This document shows, piece after piece, positions 60,818 to 64,000 of a stretch of DNA of 64,000 nt. The position numbers and the translations under genes were made by a program. This DNA is from Phycisphaerae bacterium (GTDB taxonomy: Bacteria; Planctomycetota; Phycisphaerae; Sedimentisphaerales; Anaerobacaceae): the NCBI GenBank assembly GCA_030619925.1, contig JAUXAL010000006.1, forward strand, positions 1 through 64,000. Reading direction: 5' to 3'. A model generated the notes under the pieces. It saw nothing but the letters and a program-made list of their open reading frames with translations. It was not told where the DNA came from and did no database searches. Numbering within the stretch: position 1 is the stretch's first letter; each line of letters starts with the position of its first letter.

Positions 60818-62266
60818 ATGCGTAGAGTATTTTGTGCTTTTATTCTGGTTGGATTGTTCTTGGGTACCATAAGAAATTTGTGTGACCTGGCTCAGGCTGA
60901 AAGCAGAGGTCAGGGGGCTTCTGAGCAAAAGTATATCAAGGTAAGGGTTAAAAGAAAGCCGGCAGACAAGGATTGGACTCTGCGTGATACCCGCACAATA
61001 GAATTACTGGAGGGTGAGGGTTTTCAACCACACGCCGAGAAAATCCGGTGGAGCAGGTATGGCGGCCGGCTTGGCAGGAAGGCTGAGGCAAAAGGTTATT
61101 TTTATCCGAAGAAGGTGGCAGAGAGATGGTGGCTGGTTGACCCCGATGGGAATCTGTTCATAAATGTCGGCGTATGCTCAGTTCGCATGGGACGTTCGGA
61201 GATAAGCCGCAAGCCGGCTAAGGAAAGGTTCGGCACGCCGGAGAAGTGGGCTGAATTTTCTACCGAGCTTCTCGCCGAGTATGGCTTTAATGGAACGGGC
61301 GGATGGTCGGATTCGGATCTTTTGCGAGCAGTCCCGCATCGGCTGGCATATACCCTTTCGTGGAGTTTTATGGGGGCGTTCGGCAGGTCCAAGAGACTTG
61401 TCCGGCAGGAGCCGGGACATCTCGGATACCCTGACAGGTGCATTCTGGTATTTCACCCGGATTTTGAGAAGTTTTGCGATGGTTACGCCAGGCAGCTCGC
61501 TGCGACCAAAGACGACCCATGGCTGATAGGGCATTTTTCGGATAATGAGCTGCCCGTTGTCTCTGATATGCTGGACAGGTCGTTGCGGCTTGATGCGAAT
61601 AATCCGGACCTTCGGTATGGCTATGAGGCGGCCAAGAAATGGCTCAATAAGAGGAAAGGAAAAGAAGCGGGGCTGAAGGATATAACCGACGCTGACCGGC
61701 AGGCTTTCCTTGGTTATGCGTTCGACAGGTATTATCAGGTAACCACCAATGCCATTCGCAAGTACGACTCAAACCATTTGTGTCTCGGCTCAAGGCTGCA
61801 TGGGAGGGCACTTAGAATGCCGCATATGTTAAAAGCGGCCGGTAAGTATCTGGATGTGATAGCGGTGAACTATTATGGTGCGTGGGGACCGGACGCCGGG
61901 AGGATGGCGATGTGGGGCCGCGAGTCGGGCAGGCCTTTTATGATTACGGAGTTCTACGCCAAGGGGCATGATTCGGGCCTGCCGAACAATACCGGGGCCG
62001 GCTGGCTGGTTCCAACGCAAAAGGACAGAGGCCGGTTCTATCAGCATTTTACGATGGGGCTGCTCGAATCCAAATGGTGTGTCGGCTGGCACTGGTTTAA
62101 GTACAGAGACAATAATCCGGAAGATTTGAGCACAGACCCATCTAACCGTGACTCGAACAAGGGAATAGTCAACTATCAGCACAAGCCATATCTTATGCTG
62201 CTTGAAGATATGAGGAAACTGAATAAGCAGGTGTATGCCCTTATTGACTACTTCGGTTCGAAGTGA
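60818..62266 (+). CDS. GH50-like beta-agarase-type hydrolase, secreted
   Basis: This 482-residue protein has a Sec signal (about 1-30). Its body has GYFYPKKVAERWWLVDPDGN, INVGVCSVRM, the likely acid/base HFSDNELP and the nucleophile region MITEFYAKG, as in GH50/agarase-related enzymes. W-rich parts (WCVGWHWFKYRDNNP) would line the sugar site. The ATG at 60818 has AAAGGAG upstream; an ATG at 60791 does not. With GH10 and sulfatase as neighbours, a role on red-algal or similar sulfated polymers is likely. Confidence 0.78.
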   Translation: MRRVFCAFILVGLFLGTIRNLCDLAQAESRGQGASEQKYIKVRVKRKPADKDWTLRDTRTIELLEGEGFQPHAEKIRWSRYGGRLGRKAEAKGYFYPKKVAERWWLVDPDGNLFINVGVCSVRMGRSEISRKPAKERFGTPEKWAEFSTELLAEYGFNGTGGWSDSDLLRAVPHRLAYTLSWSFMGAFGRSKRLVRQEPGHLGYPDRCILVFHPDFEKFCDGYARQLAATKDDPWLIGHFSDNELPVVSDMLDRSLRLDANNPDLRYGYEAAKKWLNKRKGKEAGLKDITDADRQAFLGYAFDRYYQVTTNAIRKYDSNHLCLGSRLHGRALRMPHMLKAAGKYLDVIAVNYYGAWGPDAGRMAMWGRESGRPFMITEFYAKGHDSGLPNNTGAGWLVPTQKDRGRFYQHFTMGLLESKWCVGWHWFKYRDNNPEDLSTDPSNRDSNKGIVNYQHKPYLMLLEDMRKLNKQVYALIDYFGSK

Positions 62267-62420
62267 GGGCGCGCAGCAGCGAGCAGGGGGCCGGGAAGTG
62301 TCTTGGGGAGGTGGTAATACTTTAGCAAAAGGTTTGGATTGCGTCCCAGGTGCGAGACGTTATAATGAGACGCCAATTAAAAATATCCAGGAGAACGTAG
62401 CTATTCTCGAAGGAGACAGG

Positions 62421-63830
62421 ATGAAGCGTCGTGATTTTCTAAAAGCTGCGAGTGTTGGTGCAGCGGCCCTGGCTGTGCCGGGATGTAGTTATGTCCAGCG
62501 GCGAGTCGTCAAGGGCAAGAAAAAGCCCAATATCGTCTACATAATGCTGGATGAGCTCGCCTATTTTGAGTTGTCCTGTATGGGCAATAAATACCTCAAG
62601 ACCCCGAACATTGACCGGATGGCGGCCGAGGGTATGCGCTTCACACAGGCGTTGGCGGGTGCTCCGGTGTGCGCGCCGACCCGCAGCGTATTGATGACCG
62701 GCCAGCATATGGGCCACACGACGGTGCGTACCAACCCGGGAGGAGTGCCATTGCGTGCCGAGGACGTGACGGTTGCCGAAGTGCTCAAAGAAGCCGGCTA
62801 TGCCACCGGTGGATTCGGCAAGTGGGGCTGCGGCGACCGCGGCACTACCGGTGTTCCCGAGAGGCACGGCTTCGATATTTTCTTCGGTTACTATCATCAA
62901 GTCCACGCTCACTCGTATTTCCCCAACTACCTTGTGCGAAGCGGTGAGAAAGTACCTCTTGAGGGCAACACCGGAGATTTCTACGAAGGAAAGCAATTCG
63001 CGCAATATCTAATCTTTGATGAGTCGATAAAGTTCATTCGTGAGAATAAGGACAGGCCGTTTTTCTGCTATTGTGCGTGGACTCCGCCGCACGGCCGCTG
63101 GGGGATTCCGGAAGATGAACCGGCGTGGCTGGAATTCAAGGATAAGCCTTGGCCCGCCGGCCAAAGAAGACCGGAGGATGCAAAGGTTTATGCCGCTATG
63201 GTGAAAATGATTGACCGCCAAATCGGGCAAATCTTCGCTTTGCTCAAAGAGCTCGAAATTGACGATAACACGCTTGTATTCGTCTGCGGTGACAACGGTG
63301 GGGCTCGCTATTTCGACCACTTCTTCGATTCTAACGGGCATTTTCGAGGACGAAAAGGAAATTTATATGAGGGTGGTCTGCGTATACCAATGATTGTGCG
63401 CTGGCCCGGCAGAATCAAACCCGGCGTTGTCAGCGATTATCTGTGGTATTTCCCGGATGTTATGCCGACCTTGGCGGAACTTGCCGGGGCTAAACCGCCG
63501 GATAATATTGATGGAATATCGATTGTTCCGACGCTGTTGGGCGAGAGCGCTGCCGGGCGCAAGCAGAAAAAGCACAAATTCCTATACTGGGAGTACAAAG
63601 GCCAGACGGCTGTGCGAATGGGTGATTGGAAAGCCATTCAGCCGGACAAGAACAAAGCATTCGAGCTATATGACCTCAGTAAGGACATTAGTGAAGAGAA
63701 TAACATTGCAACTGAACATCCTGAAATCTTAGAAAAGATGAAGGCCTATGCGAAGCAAGCCCACACCGAGAACATCCCAGGCGGCTGGGTCGATGAAGAA
63801 AAAGCTTTCAAGGGCCATGAGTTCCACTAA
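62421..63830 (+). CDS. Arylsulfatase-family lipoprotein (S1 sulfatase)
   Basis: This 469-residue protein has a Tat-type start (MKRRDFLKAASVGAAAL) with a lipobox at C22 (AVPGC). The type I sulfatase signature C84-A-P-T-R88 (CAPTRSVLMTG) has the cysteine converted to formylglycine, which needs an activating enzyme encoded elsewhere. FGKWGCGD, VFVCGDNGG and NLYEGGLRIPMIVRWPG are conserved. It would remove sulfate from a polysaccharide. AAGGAGACAGG precedes the ATG; the in-frame extension to 62235 overlaps the GH50-like gene and is not real. Confidence 0.93.
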   Translation: MKRRDFLKAASVGAAALAVPGCSYVQRRVVKGKKKPNIVYIMLDELAYFELSCMGNKYLKTPNIDRMAAEGMRFTQALAGAPVCAPTRSVLMTGQHMGHTTVRTNPGGVPLRAEDVTVAEVLKEAGYATGGFGKWGCGDRGTTGVPERHGFDIFFGYYHQVHAHSYFPNYLVRSGEKVPLEGNTGDFYEGKQFAQYLIFDESIKFIRENKDRPFFCYCAWTPPHGRWGIPEDEPAWLEFKDKPWPAGQRRPEDAKVYAAMVKMIDRQIGQIFALLKELEIDDNTLVFVCGDNGGARYFDHFFDSNGHFRGRKGNLYEGGLRIPMIVRWPGRIKPGVVSDYLWYFPDVMPTLAELAGAKPPDNIDGISIVPTLLGESAAGRKQKKHKFLYWEYKGQTAVRMGDWKAIQPDKNKAFELYDLSKDISEENNIATEHPEILEKMKAYAKQAHTENIPGGWVDEEKAFKGHEFH

Positions 63831-63906
63831 GAGATATGCGAGTGAAATATTAGCGAAAACAAAACTGTGTATCTTTCGGGAATCTTAAGAACGATTGGGA
63901 AGGAAT

Positions 63907-64000
63907 ATGGTAGTGCCGAAACCAGAAGTTAAACTCTACTATAAAAATGTTATGGCGAATGTCATTGGCGACGAACATGGTATTACGGAGAAACAGCTAC
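63907..64000 (+). CDS. Start of a coding region, possibly glucose-6-phosphate isomerase (partial)
   Basis: The open frame runs to the window end for 31 codons: MVVPKPEVKLYYKNVM, then ANVIGDEHGITEKQL. GGAAGGAA lies just before the ATG. The text (Y-x-N-V-M-A then G-E-x-H-G-I-T/S-E) resembles the start of bacterial glucose-6-phosphate isomerases, but only 31 residues are visible, so this is a guess. Confidence 0.4.
   Translation, partial: MVVPKPEVKLYYKNVMANVIGDEHGITEKQL

Noticed and set aside
62235-62420. Extended sulfatase start
   Set aside because: It overlaps the preceding hydrolase and lacks a signal peptide; MKRRDFLK with AAGGAGACAGG upstream is a clear start.

Overview
The window comes from a bacterium that looks like a planctomycete of the class Phycisphaerae (Sedimentisphaerales-like), probably from a marine or anoxic sediment setting. 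The reasons are the gene style: many Tat-dependent secreted enzymes starting with an RRxFLK-type motif, membrane-anchored Ser/Thr kinases carrying WD40 or TPR tails, DUF362 proteins, a multidomain discoidin-type secreted protein, a sulfatase next to GH10 and GH50-like hydrolases, and frequent starts without a Shine-Dalgarno. This is inference from content; no database search was possible.

Layout. 1-860: 3' end of 23S rRNA, a spacer without tRNA, 5S rRNA and its terminator. 871-1456: a REP-associated tyrosine transposase (RAYT) bracketed by its likely REP hairpins. 1.5-4.3 kb: aldo/keto reductase, an orphan flagellin-like protein and a DUF456 membrane protein. 4.3-19.9 kb (all minus strand): DUF362, WD40 kinase, SMP-30, M19 dipeptidase, TPR kinase, a DUF362/SMP-30 fusion and a 940-residue secreted protein. 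20.4-24.6 kb: an archaeal-style early shikimate set (AroA', AroB') with MgtC, divergent from an AroD-AroE fusion. 24.7-29.1 kb: MntA/HepT with a frameshifted toxin, argG, prepilin peptidase and an OmpA-like lipoprotein. 29.1-37.4 kb (minus): ComEC, D-aminoacylase-like amidohydrolase, C69 dipeptidase, serS and an NTF2-like lipoprotein. 37.5-42.3 kb (minus): a fatty-acid-synthesis-like cluster with two ketosynthases, two FabZ-like dehydratases and an unusual ACP, interrupted by a four-helix-bundle (S23) gene. 42.6-43.5 kb: HicB with a HicA gene broken by a repeat, and an ArgA-like acetyltransferase. 43.5-55.6 kb: a membrane-stress-like block of three SPFH proteins, a CPx-type P-ATPase, ABC transporter parts and a large anchored protein of unknown function. 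55.7-57.8 kb: UvrD/PcrA helicase. 57.9-63.8 kb: a secreted polysaccharide-degradation block. The window ends inside what may be glucose-6-phosphate isomerase.

The most unusual signals lie between the genes. (1) Six hairpins with different but compensated stems share a TAAA-containing loop and a 3' GGGCTAA(A) tail. Three of them bracket the RAYT gene, so they are probably its REP family. (2) More than a dozen arrays have a strict 7-nt period but a different unit at each locus. Several start or end exactly at start or stop codons, and others are translated inside PilD, ComEC and the end of a kinase. (3) Other dispersed repeats interrupt genes, as in hicA, or flank them. The repeats appear to be shaping gene ends here.
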